A DNA stretch of 56,156 nt. Origin: Cyanobium sp. PLM2.Bin73 (GTDB lineage: Bacteria > Cyanobacteriota > Cyanobacteriia > PCC-6307 > Cyanobiaceae). A model generated the notes under the pieces. That model saw only the letters and a list, made by a program, of their open reading frames with translations. It did not search any database and was not told the origin of the DNA. The number at the start of each line of letters is the position of its first letter. Positions within the stretch are counted from its first letter, which is position 1. The DNA is taken from NCBI GenBank assembly GCA_007694915.1, contig REEV01000049.1, positions 1 to 56,156 on the forward strand, given 5' to 3'. Positions 1 through 7,864 of this stretch are shown piece by piece. The position numbers and the translations under genes are program-made.

Positions 1-164
1 TTCTCGGTGCTCCAGGCCCTACGCCCTCTCGGGCGCAGCTCATTACTGTAGCACCTGATACGGAGAGCCCGTCCCCGCCCTGGCCCGGGGGGCGACTGCC
101 CAATCCCTCTGGCGCTTCTAGGGTCGGTGCGGAATGCGCGGCCCGCGCCGGAGCGACCTTGCCC

Positions 165-1667
165 ATGGCACGCCAGTTCAGCCAGCAACAGCTCCGTGTG
201 CGTCCGAGCTCGAAGGAGGAAGCCGTGGTAGCGGCCGCCCGCGAGCAGTTCGAGCGCACGCTGGTGACCGTGCGAGGTCAGCTGGTGGGGTCGGTAGCGG
301 CCCTGGAGCATCCGCACAAGCGCAACGAGGCGAACTACGGAGAAGTATTCCTGCGCGACAACGTGCCGGTGATGGTGTATCTGCTGCTGCAGGGGCGCTA
401 CGGCGTGGTGCGCAACTTCCTCAGCACCTGCCTCGACCTTCAGAGCACCGCTTACCAGACCCGCGGAGTCTTCCCCACCAGCTTCGTGGAGGAGAAGGGA
501 GAGGTGGTGGCCGACTACGGCCAGCGCTCGATCGGGCGCATCACCTCAGTGGACGCCAGCCTCTGGTGGCCCGTGCTGTGCTGGTACTACGTGCAGCGCA
601 GTGGCGATCTTGAGTTCGCCAACAGCCAGAAGGTTCAGCGCGGTGTGCAGTTGCTGCTGGATCTGGTGCTGCATCCCAGCTTCGAGGGCACACCGGTGCT
701 GTTCGTGCCCGACTGCGCATTCATGATTGACCGTCCCATGGACGTGTGGGGCGCGCCTCTGGAGGTGGAGGTGCTGTTGTACGGGTGCCTGCGCAGCTGC
801 TGCAAGCTGATGGATGTGGCCCAGACCCATGTGCGCAGCCGCCTGCTGGAGCAGCGACTGGTGGTGACCCGCAAGTGGATTCACGATCTGCGCCTGTTTC
901 TGCTCAAGCACTACTGGGTCACCAGCAAAACGATGCAGGTGCTGAGGCGACGGCCCACCGAGCAATACGGAGACCAGCAACACCAGAACGAGTTCAATGT
1001 GCAGCCTCAGGTGATCCCCCCCTGGCTGCAGGACTGGCTGGAAAACAGAGGCGGCTACCTGATCGGCAACATCCGCACCGGACGCCCGGATTTTCGCTTC
1101 TACAGCCTGGGCAACACGCTCGCCTGCCTGTTCGGCATCCTCACCTCACCGCAGCAGCGAGCCCTGTTCCGACTGGTGCTTCACAACCGTGACCATCTCA
1201 TGGCGCAGATGCCGATGCGCATCTGTCACCCCCCGATGGAGCTGGAGGAATGGGCGAACAAAACAGGCTCAGACCCCAAGAACTGGCCCTGGAGCTATCA
1301 CAATGGCGGCCACTGGCCCAGCCTGCTCTGGTATCTGGGGGGCGCCATCCTCCTGCACGAACAAAGCAATCCCAGCGCAGACGTGCTGTTGACGGCACAG
1401 ATGCGCTCCATGCTGGAGGAGTGCTACTGGAGTCAGCTGAACCAGCTGCCACGGCAGCAGTGGGCGGAGTACTTCGATGGCCCCACAGGCACCTGGGTGG
1501 GCCAGCAGGCCCGCACCTACCAAACCTGGACCATCGTGGGCTTTCTGCTGCTGCACCATCTCCTGCGGGTGAATCCCAGCGATGTATGGCTCCTGGATCT
1601 GGATGGCCAACGCCGGGAGCGGCAAGACACAAAAAAAGCCGCGGCAAAAGCCGCGGCGGAAAAGTGA
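165..1667 (+). CDS. Alkaline/neutral invertase, glycoside hydrolase family 100
   Basis: Cytosolic enzyme expected to hydrolyse sucrose to glucose and fructose. The 500-residue length fits cyanobacterial GH100 proteins. Family motifs are visible: FLRDNVPVMVYLL near the N-terminus, MIDRPMDVWG in the middle (its Asp corresponds to the proposed general acid of Anabaena InvA) and WAEYFDGPTG followed by ARTYQTWTIVGF near the C-terminus (its Glu is the proposed second catalytic residue). ATG 165 is preferred; a TTG two codons upstream (159) is possible. The C-terminus is a Lys/Ala tail (KKAAAKAAAEK) encoded by the inverted repeat that appears to terminate the convergent petB-petD transcript. Substrate range (sucrose only or wider) cannot be read from sequence. 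Confidence 0.9.
   Translation: MARQFSQQQLRVRPSSKEEAVVAAAREQFERTLVTVRGQLVGSVAALEHPHKRNEANYGEVFLRDNVPVMVYLLLQGRYGVVRNFLSTCLDLQSTAYQTRGVFPTSFVEEKGEVVADYGQRSIGRITSVDASLWWPVLCWYYVQRSGDLEFANSQKVQRGVQLLLDLVLHPSFEGTPVLFVPDCAFMIDRPMDVWGAPLEVEVLLYGCLRSCCKLMDVAQTHVRSRLLEQRLVVTRKWIHDLRLFLLKHYWVTSKTMQVLRRRPTEQYGDQQHQNEFNVQPQVIPPWLQDWLENRGGYLIGNIRTGRPDFRFYSLGNTLACLFGILTSPQQRALFRLVLHNRDHLMAQMPMRICHPPMELEEWANKTGSDPKNWPWSYHNGGHWPSLLWYLGGAILLHEQSNPSADVLLTAQMRSMLEECYWSQLNQLPRQQWAEYFDGPTGTWVGQQARTYQTWTIVGFLLLHHLLRVNPSDVWLLDLDGQRRERQDTKKAAAKAAAEK
1631..1657 (-). terminator. Rho-independent terminator of petB-petD, inside the invertase coding region
   Basis: Read on the minus strand, 20 nt beyond the petD stop, there is an 8-bp GC stem (GCCGCGGC in both arms, 1638-1645 and 1650-1657), a 4-nt loop and then seven U (1631-1637). 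This is a textbook intrinsic terminator for petD. It lies wholly within the last codons of the convergent invertase gene. On the plus strand the hairpin is followed only by GGAAAAG, so it should work in one direction. Confidence 0.8.
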
Positions 1668-1677
1668 GTGGTTAGTC

Positions 1678-2160
1678 TCAGAACAGACCCAGGGTCAGAG
1701 ATTTGTCGATGGGAAGCGCCGCTCCGATACCAAGGTAAATGGTGAATGCGGTGCCAAACAGAAAAACTGCCGTGGCCACCGGACGACGGAAGGGATTCTG
1801 GAACTTGTTGAAGCTCTCAATGAAGGGCACCAGCATCAGCCCCAGAGGAATCATGGTCTGAAGCGCAATCCCCAGGAGCTTGTTGGGAACGACCCGGAGG
1901 ATCTGGAACACCGGGTACAGGTACCACTCGGGAAGGATTTCCAGAGGGGTGGCAAACGGGTCAGCCTTGTCGCCGAGCATGGCCGGATCCAGCACGGCCA
2001 GACCGACGATGCAGCCAATGGTTCCCAGGATTACCACCGGGAACATATAGAGGAGATCGTTGGGCCAGGCGGGCTCACCGTAATAGTTGTGGCCCATGCC
2101 CTTGGCGAGCTTGGCGCGCAGGGCTGGATCGGTTAGATCAGGCTTCTTGAGGATGTGCAT
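1678..2160 (-). CDS. petD: Cytochrome b6f complex subunit IV
   Basis: Thylakoid membrane subunit of cytochrome b6f; with PetB it forms the quinol-oxidising core between photosystems II and I. The 160-residue length is standard. The start [15 protein letters not shown] and the Qo-site motif [13 protein letters not shown] are diagnostic, and three hydrophobic helices follow (around residues 38-58, 95-115 and 128-148). It lies 68 nt downstream of petB on the same strand, the usual petB-petD operon, and is followed by a strong terminator embedded in the convergent invertase gene. Confidence 0.97.
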   Translation of the reverse strand: MHILKKPDLTDPALRAKLAKGMGHNYYGEPAWPNDLLYMFPVVILGTIGCIVGLAVLDPAMLGDKADPFATPLEILPEWYLYPVFQILRVVPNKLLGIALQTMIPLGLMLVPFIESFNKFQNPFRRPVATAVFLFGTAFTIYLGIGAALPIDKSLTLGLF

Positions 2161-2228
2161 GGCTGAAGGGCCGGTGGACGAAGGCTAGAGGAGGGGCCAG
2201 GGGCTGGAGAAGAAAACGCAGAAGAGAG

Positions 2229-2912
2229 TCACAAGGGACCGGAGATGCCCTGCTTGCGGATCATCAGGAAGTGCATCAGCATGAACACCGCCAGGAGCCA
2301 GGGCATCACGAAGGTATGCAGGCTGTAGAAGCGCGTGAGGGTTGCCTGACCAACGCTTTCGCCGCCGCGGAGCAGCTCCACCATGAAATCGCCCACGACC
2401 GGCACAGCGGCCGGGACGCCGCTGACGATTTTCACGGCCCAGTAGCCCACCTGATCCCAGGGCAGGGAATAGCCGGTGACGCCGAAACTCACGGTGATCA
2501 CAGCCATCACCACACCGGTGACCCAGGTGAGCTCACGAGGACGCTTGAAACCACCGGTGAGGTACACCCGAAAGACGTGGAGGATCAGCATCAGCACCAT
2601 CATCGAGGCACTCCAGCGGTGCACAGAGCGGATCAACCAGCCGAAGCTGACATCCGTCATCAGGTATTGAACTGAGGAATAGGCCTCAGCCACCGTGGGC
2701 TTGTAGTAGAAGGTCATCGCAAATCCAGTGGCGAACTGGATCAGGAAGCAGACCAGAGTGATGCCGCCGAGGCAATAGAAGATGTTGACGTGGGGCGGAA
2801 CGTACTTCGCAGAGATATCGTCGGCGATGGCCTGGATCTCCAGGCGCTCCTCAAACCAGTCGTAGACGGGGTTGGAAGCACCTCCGGGAGTGCCAGCGGG
2901 AGTGTTCGCCAT
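2229..2912 (-). CDS. petB: Cytochrome b6
   Basis: Membrane cytochrome of the b6f complex, carrying two b haems and the covalently bound haem c-n. Diagnostic segments are [19 protein letters not shown], the Cys in NIFYCLGG (haem c-n attachment), [10 protein letters not shown] with [12 protein letters not shown], and [18 protein letters not shown], which supplies haem-ligand histidines. The 227 residues are slightly longer than the usual 215-222 because of a short Ala/Gly/Pro/Thr stretch before the VYDWF motif. First gene of petB-petD. Its start lies 49 nt from the probable GTG start of the divergent processing protease, so the two promoters must share a very small region. Confidence 0.97.
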   Translation of the reverse strand: MANTPAGTPGGASNPVYDWFEERLEIQAIADDISAKYVPPHVNIFYCLGGITLVCFLIQFATGFAMTFYYKPTVAEAYSSVQYLMTDVSFGWLIRSVHRWSASMMVLMLILHVFRVYLTGGFKRPRELTWVTGVVMAVITVSFGVTGYSLPWDQVGYWAVKIVSGVPAAVPVVGDFMVELLRGGESVGQATLTRFYSLHTFVMPWLLAVFMLMHFLMIRKQGISGPL

Positions 2913-2961
2913 GCGGCTGGATGGGTGGGTTGCGAGAGTCTACGCACCGTCCGAAGCTGCC

Positions 2962-4242
2962 GTGAGCGCCGCACCCCCTGTGTCCTTCTCCCCGCCGCCT
3001 CCGGGCCGACGCGGCGGCCGCCTCCGCGCTGCCACGGCTCTGGCTGTGGCCCTTGTCCTCTGGCTGGGGACACAGACACCGGCAGGCCTGGCCCTGAGCG
3101 ACGCCCAGCAGCTGGTCGTGGAGACCTGGCGGCTGGTGAACCAGAGCTACGTGGATCCGGCCCAGTTCGAGCGCATCCGCTGGCGGCGGCTGCGGCAGCG
3201 GGCCCTGGAGCAACCGATCAGCAGCTCCGATGACGCCTACCGGGCCATTGAGGGGATGCTGAGCCCTCTGGGTGATCCCTACACCCGGCTGCTTCGGCCC
3301 CGCGACTACGCCGCGCTGCAGTCCACCAACCAGGGCACGGTGAACGGTGTGGGCTTGCAACTGGCGGCACGGGAGAGCGACCAGGCGGTGGTGGTGATCG
3401 CGCCGCTGGACGAGTCACCGGCGGCCGAGGCCCAGATCCAGAGCGGCAGCGAAGTGCTCAGCGTGAATCGGGTGCCCACCAGCGAACTCGGGCTCGATGG
3501 CACCGCCGCGGCCCTGCGGGGCCCCAGCGGCACGTCGGTGCTGGTGAGCCTGCGGGATGGGGCCCATGAACCGCGAGAGCTGGAGCTGGAACGGCGGCAG
3601 GTGGATCTGCACCCCGTGCGCAGCAAACGCCTGCGAGTGGATGGCCACACCCTGGGCTACCTGCGCATCACCCAGTTCGCCGAACCCGTGCCGGAGCAGG
3701 TGAGTGAGGCCCTCCGGGACCTCCAGGATCAGGCGATCGAGGGCCTGATCCTGGATCTGCGCAACAACACCGGTGGACTGGTGAGCGCCGGCGTGGCGGT
3801 GGCCGATGCCCTGCTGGACAACCGGCCGATCGTGGTGACCGAAGAGCGTGATGGGCTGGTCTCTCCCCAGCAGTCCGGGCCCGGCCAGCTCTTCGATGGC
3901 CCGATGGTCACCCTGGTGAACTCCGGCACGGCCAGTGCCAGCGAAATCCTTGCCGGTGCCCTCCAGGACAACGGCCGCAGCAGGCTCGCCGGTGGCCGCA
4001 CCTTCGGCAAGGGGTTGATCCAGACCCTCATCCCCCTGAGCGACAGCAGCGGCCTGGCCGTGACCGTGGCCCGCTACCTCACCCCCAGCGGACGTGACAT
4101 CCAGAACGAGGGCATCGAACCCGACCTCACCCTGGGCGAGCCGGAACCGCTCAATCCCGGCGGCGACGGCGACACCTGGCTGGAGCAGGCCGGCAAGCTC
4201 CTGGCTGGCGAACTGCCAGGCCAGGGCGATTCCGAAAGCTGA
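2962..4242 (+). CDS. Carboxyl-terminal processing protease (S41, CtpA type)
   Basis: Serine protease that trims C-termini of exported proteins; in cyanobacteria the family includes the enzyme maturing photosystem II D1. From GTG 2962 it has 426 residues: an N-terminal signal or membrane segment (ATALAVALVLWLG), a PDZ domain beginning near NGVGLQL, and the S41 catalytic region. The Ser/Lys dyad is visible in NSGTASASEI and FGKG. The frame stays open upstream to 2872, and ATG 2911 is an alternative, but both would overlap the petB start; GTG 2962 places the signal peptide close to the N-terminus. Which paralogue (D1-processing or another Ctp) cannot be decided here. Confidence 0.88.
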   Translation: MSAAPPVSFSPPPPGRRGGRLRAATALAVALVLWLGTQTPAGLALSDAQQLVVETWRLVNQSYVDPAQFERIRWRRLRQRALEQPISSSDDAYRAIEGMLSPLGDPYTRLLRPRDYAALQSTNQGTVNGVGLQLAARESDQAVVVIAPLDESPAAEAQIQSGSEVLSVNRVPTSELGLDGTAAALRGPSGTSVLVSLRDGAHEPRELELERRQVDLHPVRSKRLRVDGHTLGYLRITQFAEPVPEQVSEALRDLQDQAIEGLILDLRNNTGGLVSAGVAVADALLDNRPIVVTEERDGLVSPQQSGPGQLFDGPMVTLVNSGTASASEILAGALQDNGRSRLAGGRTFGKGLIQTLIPLSDSSGLAVTVARYLTPSGRDIQNEGIEPDLTLGEPEPLNPGGDGDTWLEQAGKLLAGELPGQGDSES

Positions 4243-4250
4243 GGTCTGCG

Positions 4251-5513
4251 GTGTCCGAGCAAAACCAGGACATGGCCGAACGCACCTATCACGACCCCCT
4301 CCATGGGGCGATCACGCTGCGCCACAGGGAGCCGGCCGAAGCCCTGGCCATCCGCCTGATCGACACAGCGCCGTTCCAGCGGCTGCGGCGGGTGCGCCAG
4401 CTGGGGCCTGCCTTTCTGACGTTTCACGGCGCCGAGTCGAGCCGGTTCACCCACTCCCTCGGGGTGCTGCAGCTGGCCCGGCGTGCCCTGACGCGGCTAG
4501 AGCGGCTGCATCCCGAGCTGGCGGCACACCGGGGGGTGCTCTATGCCGCGGCCCTGCTCCACGACGTGGGCCATGGCCCCCTCAGCCACACCGGCGAAGA
4601 GATGTACGGACTGCGCCACGAAGCCTGGTCAGGGCGGCTGATCCGCGAGCATCCGGCCCTGCGGGAGCCGCTGGAGCAGTTCGCCCCTGGGAGTGCCGCG
4701 GCGGTGGCCGACCTGCTGGAGCGGGGCCAGCACCCCTGCAGTGCCATCAAGGCCCTGGTGAGCAGTCAGCTCGACTGCGACCGGCTCGACTACCTGATGC
4801 GGGACAGCCACAGCACGGGCATGACCTACGGCCACCTCGACCTGGAGCGCCTCCTGGCCGCCCTCACCCTGGCCCCTGACGGCAGCCTGGCCCTCCACCC
4901 CAAGGGCCTGATGGCGGTGGAGCACTACCTGGTGGTGCGCAATCTCATGTACCGCAGCGTCTACAACCACCGCCTCAACGTGGTGTGCAACTGGCTGTTG
5001 CGGCAGGTGATCAGCCAGGCACGCCAGCTCGGGCCCACCAGGGTGTGGGCCGATCCGGTGATGGCCCGCTGGCTCTGGCAGCAGCAGGCTCTCAGCGTGG
5101 ATGCCTACCTGGCCAACGACGACATCCGCACCGGCTACCACCTGATGCGCTGGATGGAGGAGGGCCCCGAGGAGCTGGCCCAGCCCTGCCGGCGGCTGCT
5201 GGAGCGGCGGCTGCTCAAGGCCACCGACGTCAGCCACCTGCAGGCCAGTGCTCGACTGGAGCTGCTGGCCCGGGCCCGGCGGTGGGCGGAGGAGCAGGGC
5301 CTGGTGGCGGAGACATGCTGCGGCCTCCAGCAGCGTCAGAGCCGCGGCTATCACCCCTACAAGGGCGGCCTGCGGCTCTGGGACGGCCGCCATCTCGAGG
5401 CCCTCGAGCAGCGCTCCCCCCTGGTGCAGAGCCTGACCCAGCCCGTGGAGATGGCCTGGCTGATTCACCCGGCGGAGGTGGCCCCTAAGTTGCGGCGGAT
5501 GGTGAAGGGCTGA
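4251..5513 (+). CDS. HD-domain phosphohydrolase, dGTPase-like
   Basis: Metal-dependent HD-superfamily phosphohydrolase of the COG1078 type (420 residues). The HD metal site is visible: a His in SSRFTHSLGV, the HD pair in LLHDVGHGPLSH, and a later Asp in SSQLDCDRLDYLMRDS. This architecture matches dNTP or nucleotide phosphohydrolases, but the substrate is not determined by sequence. Start GTG 4251; ATG 4272 is a credible alternative seven codons downstream. It begins 8 nt after the protease stop, and its TGA overlaps the minC ATG by one base (TGATG), so it probably belongs to the same transcription unit as minCDE. Confidence 0.85.
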   Translation: MSEQNQDMAERTYHDPLHGAITLRHREPAEALAIRLIDTAPFQRLRRVRQLGPAFLTFHGAESSRFTHSLGVLQLARRALTRLERLHPELAAHRGVLYAAALLHDVGHGPLSHTGEEMYGLRHEAWSGRLIREHPALREPLEQFAPGSAAAVADLLERGQHPCSAIKALVSSQLDCDRLDYLMRDSHSTGMTYGHLDLERLLAALTLAPDGSLALHPKGLMAVEHYLVVRNLMYRSVYNHRLNVVCNWLLRQVISQARQLGPTRVWADPVMARWLWQQQALSVDAYLANDDIRTGYHLMRWMEEGPEELAQPCRRLLERRLLKATDVSHLQASARLELLARARRWAEEQGLVAETCCGLQQRQSRGYHPYKGGLRLWDGRHLEALEQRSPLVQSLTQPVEMAWLIHPAEVAPKLRRMVKG

Positions 5514-6319
5514 TGCCGGCAGCGGCCAGGGCGGCGATGGTGCTCAGACCCCAGTGGCACGGGGCACCGGGATGGCTGTTGCTGCCCCTGCCGGGTGGGG
5601 AGGCCACGGCGGCCGAACTGGTGGAGCGGGCTGTGGATGCGGCCGACCTGCTGGACGGGGCACCCGTGCCGGCGAACCTCGCCCTGGTAGCCGGAGAGTG
5701 GCAGCTCGGAGTGCGCGAGCTGCGCGCGCTGGTGGATCGGCTGGCGGCACGGGGAATCAGGCTGACGGCCCTGTGGAGCGCCGATCCCCGCAGCCGGGTG
5801 GCGGCAGCTGCGGTGGGGCTGCAGAGCAGCTCCCCCGGGCCCGAGGACCAGGCCAGCCGCTCGGAGCCGAGCCCCCGCGAACCCAGCAGCCAGAAGCTCT
5901 GCCTGCAGCGCGGCACCCTGCGCTCCGGGGATCACCTCGAGGCCGAGGGATCGGTGCTGGTGCTGGGGGACGTGAACCCCGGCGCCCGGGTGAGCGCCGG
6001 GGGCCACGTGCTCGTGTGGGGACGGCTGAGGGGCATCGCCCATGCCGGCTGCCATGGCGATGCCAGGGCCCGGATCGTGGCGCTGCAGCTGCGGCCCCTG
6101 CAGTTGCGCATCGCCGGCGCCGTGGCTCGCGGCCCGGACGACAGTCCCGCGGCCGGGATGGCGGAGCAGGCGTCCCTGGTGGACGGCACCATCCGCCTGG
6201 ACCCGGCTCCGCCGATCTGGCCGCTGGAGAGGACACCGGATTCCCCCGCTTACTCGGGGCTGGAACCGGTCGGCCGCCGTTTTGGCCCTAACCTGCCCCG
6301 ACCTCAGGCCCAGCCGTGA
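5513..6319 (+). CDS. minC: Septum site-determining protein MinC
   Basis: Inhibitor of FtsZ ring formation that works with MinD. The C-terminal MinC beta-helix domain is clear (roughly residues 125-210, from LCLQRGTLRSGDHLEAEG through GDVNPGARVSAGGHVLVWG to a G-rich end). The N-terminal domain is poorly conserved, as usual in cyanobacteria. A linker rich in Ser/Pro/Glu separates the two. The gene overlaps the preceding HD gene by one base and its stop overlaps the minD GTG by four bases, so expression is probably translationally coupled. Confidence 0.93.
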   Translation: MPAAARAAMVLRPQWHGAPGWLLLPLPGGEATAAELVERAVDAADLLDGAPVPANLALVAGEWQLGVRELRALVDRLAARGIRLTALWSADPRSRVAAAAVGLQSSSPGPEDQASRSEPSPREPSSQKLCLQRGTLRSGDHLEAEGSVLVLGDVNPGARVSAGGHVLVWGRLRGIAHAGCHGDARARIVALQLRPLQLRIAGAVARGPDDSPAAGMAEQASLVDGTIRLDPAPPIWPLERTPDSPAYSGLEPVGRRFGPNLPRPQAQP

Positions 6320-7134
6320 CCGCCCAGTCCAGCCGCTTCATCCTGATCTGTTCCGGCAAGGGAGGGGTGGGTAAAACCACCCTCACCGCCAATCTCGGCA
6401 TCGCCCTGGCCCGGCTGGGCGCCACAACCGCCGTGCTCGACGCCGACTTCGGGCTGCGCAATCTCGATCTGCTGCTGGGCCTGGAGAACCGCATCGTCTA
6501 CACCGCCCAGGAGGTGCTGGCGGGCAGCTGCCGGCTGGAGCAGGCCCTGGTGAAGCACAAGCAGGAGCCCAACCTGGCCCTGCTGCCTGCTGGCAACCCG
6601 CGCATGCTCGAGTGGCTCAAGCCCGAGGACATGCGCCAGATCGCCACGATGGTGGGCGAACAGTTCGAGTACGTGCTGATCGACGCCCCTGCCGGGATCG
6701 AGGGCGGCTTCCGCAACGCCATGGCTGCTGCCACCGAGGCCATCGTGGTCACCACCCCGGAAGTGTCGGCGGTGCGCGATGCCGACCGGGTGATCGGCCT
6801 GCTGAACAGCGAGGGCGTGAAGCCCATCCAGCTGGTGCTGAACCGGGTGCGTCCGAAGATGATGGCCAGCCAGGAGATGCTGGCCGTCGACGACGTCACC
6901 GACATTCTCGCCCTGCCGCTGCTGGGGCTTGTGCAGGAGGACGAACAGGTGATCGTGAGCACCAACCGGGGCGAGCCCCTCACCCTTGGCGACAGCGGCT
7001 CGCCGGCGGCCCGGGCCTACACCAACGTGGCCCGTCGCCTGCGCGGGGAAGCCGTTCCCCTGATCGACCCCAGCAAGGAGCGCCAGGGCCTCAGGGCCCG
7101 GATCGGCCGCCTGATGCAAACCAAGATCTTCTGA
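6316..7134 (+). CDS. minD: Septum site-determining ATPase MinD
   Basis: ParA-family ATPase that carries MinC to the membrane and oscillates under MinE. The deviant Walker A box [11 protein letters not shown] is at residues 12-22 and the switch region [12 protein letters not shown] follows near residue 115. The C-terminal amphipathic segment ([14 protein letters not shown]) is the expected membrane-targeting sequence. Length 272 is typical. GTG start overlaps the minC stop (GTGA). Confidence 0.97.
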   Translation: MTAQSSRFILICSGKGGVGKTTLTANLGIALARLGATTAVLDADFGLRNLDLLLGLENRIVYTAQEVLAGSCRLEQALVKHKQEPNLALLPAGNPRMLEWLKPEDMRQIATMVGEQFEYVLIDAPAGIEGGFRNAMAAATEAIVVTTPEVSAVRDADRVIGLLNSEGVKPIQLVLNRVRPKMMASQEMLAVDDVTDILALPLLGLVQEDEQVIVSTNRGEPLTLGDSGSPAARAYTNVARRLRGEAVPLIDPSKERQGLRARIGRLMQTKIF

Positions 7135-7138
7135 GGCG

Positions 7139-7471
7139 ATGACCCTGCGCGAACTGATCGACAAGCTGCTGGGCCGCCAGCCGGCCAGCGCCGACACCGC
7201 CAAACAGCGGCTGCGCCTCGTGCTGGCCCACGATCGCAGCGATCTCAACCCGGAACTGCTGGAACAGATGCGCCGGGAGATCCTTGAGGTCGTGAACCGC
7301 TATGTGGAGATCGACCTGGAGGAAGGCGACGTGAGCCTCGCCACCGAGGATCGGGTCACGGCACTGGTGGCCAACCTGCCGATCCGCCGGGCCCGCATTC
7401 CCGAGCCTGAGCTGAACATGGCGGCCGGCACCCCCGAAGAGGATTCCGAGGGCGTGGCAACCCTGGGCTGA
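7139..7471 (+). CDS. minE: Cell division topological specificity factor MinE
   Basis: Stimulates MinD ATPase and confines MinCD to positions away from mid-cell. The MinD-binding N-terminal region ([16 protein letters not shown]) and the topological-specificity domain ([20 protein letters not shown]) are conserved. The C-terminus beyond about residue 85 is a variable acidic tail. It begins 4 nt after minD and completes minC-minD-minE. Confidence 0.96.
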   Translation: MTLRELIDKLLGRQPASADTAKQRLRLVLAHDRSDLNPELLEQMRREILEVVNRYVEIDLEEGDVSLATEDRVTALVANLPIRRARIPEPELNMAAGTPEEDSEGVATLG

Positions 7472-7491
7472 GCAGCACGCCAGCCGCGACC

Positions 7492-7779
7492 ATGACCAGC
7501 CTGTTTCAAGCCCCAGAGGCCAACTGGGTGGATGGCATCCCAACTATCAGCCCAGCGGAGCAGAGGGTGCTCCTGGAGCTGGGCCGGGGACTGAGCAACA
7601 AGGGCATCGCCGCCGCGCTGGTGCTGAGCCCGCGCACGGTGGAGAGCCACATCTCCAACCTGCTGGCCAAGAGCGGCTGCCGCAACCGCACCCAACTCCT
7701 GCTCTGGGCCCTGGCGCGCGGGCCGGCGGTGGATAATTCCATGGGTTGCCACCAGCAAGCCGGCTTAGCTCAGCGGTAG
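7492..7779 (+). CDS. Small LuxR-type helix-turn-helix regulator
   Basis: A 95-residue protein that is almost entirely a LuxR/GerE DNA-binding domain: ISPAEQRVLLELGRGLSNKGIAAALVLSPRTVESHISNLL covers the helix-turn-helix (seen from residue 19 to 58). There is no receiver domain. Short stand-alone LuxR proteins with a redox-active Cys exist in cyanobacteria (PedR); Cys63 and Cys86 here make that a possible analogy only. The last seven codons, including the TAG stop, lie inside the tRNA-Thr gene, so the C-terminal tail may not be conserved. Confidence 0.75.
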   Translation: MTSLFQAPEANWVDGIPTISPAEQRVLLELGRGLSNKGIAAALVLSPRTVESHISNLLAKSGCRNRTQLLLWALARGPAVDNSMGCHQQAGLAQR

Positions 7780-7830
7780 AGCAGCGCTTTTGTAAAGCGA
7801 AGGCCATCGGTTCAAATCCGTTAGCCGGCT
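7759..7830 (+). tRNA. tRNA-Thr (UGU anticodon)
   Basis: A full cloverleaf: acceptor arms GCCGGCT (7759-7765) and AGCCGGC (7823-7829), D-arm TAGCTCAGCGGTAGAGCA, anticodon TGT at 7791-7793 in loop TTTGTAA, and T-loop TTCAAAT. No CCA is encoded. The T-stem has a T-T mismatch (7807/7821), and position 27-43 of the anticodon stem is G-A. The gene's first 21 bases overlap the end of the LuxR-type ORF on the same strand. Confidence 0.93.
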
Positions 7831-7864
7831 TCCCGGGCTCCCCGCGACCCAGGCCCTTCTCGCT

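Noticed and set aside
1-158. End of a gene or rRNA at the window start
   Set aside because: Only a small CGCCC/GGGCG hairpin near position 25-37; no coding frame or rRNA signature could be supported.
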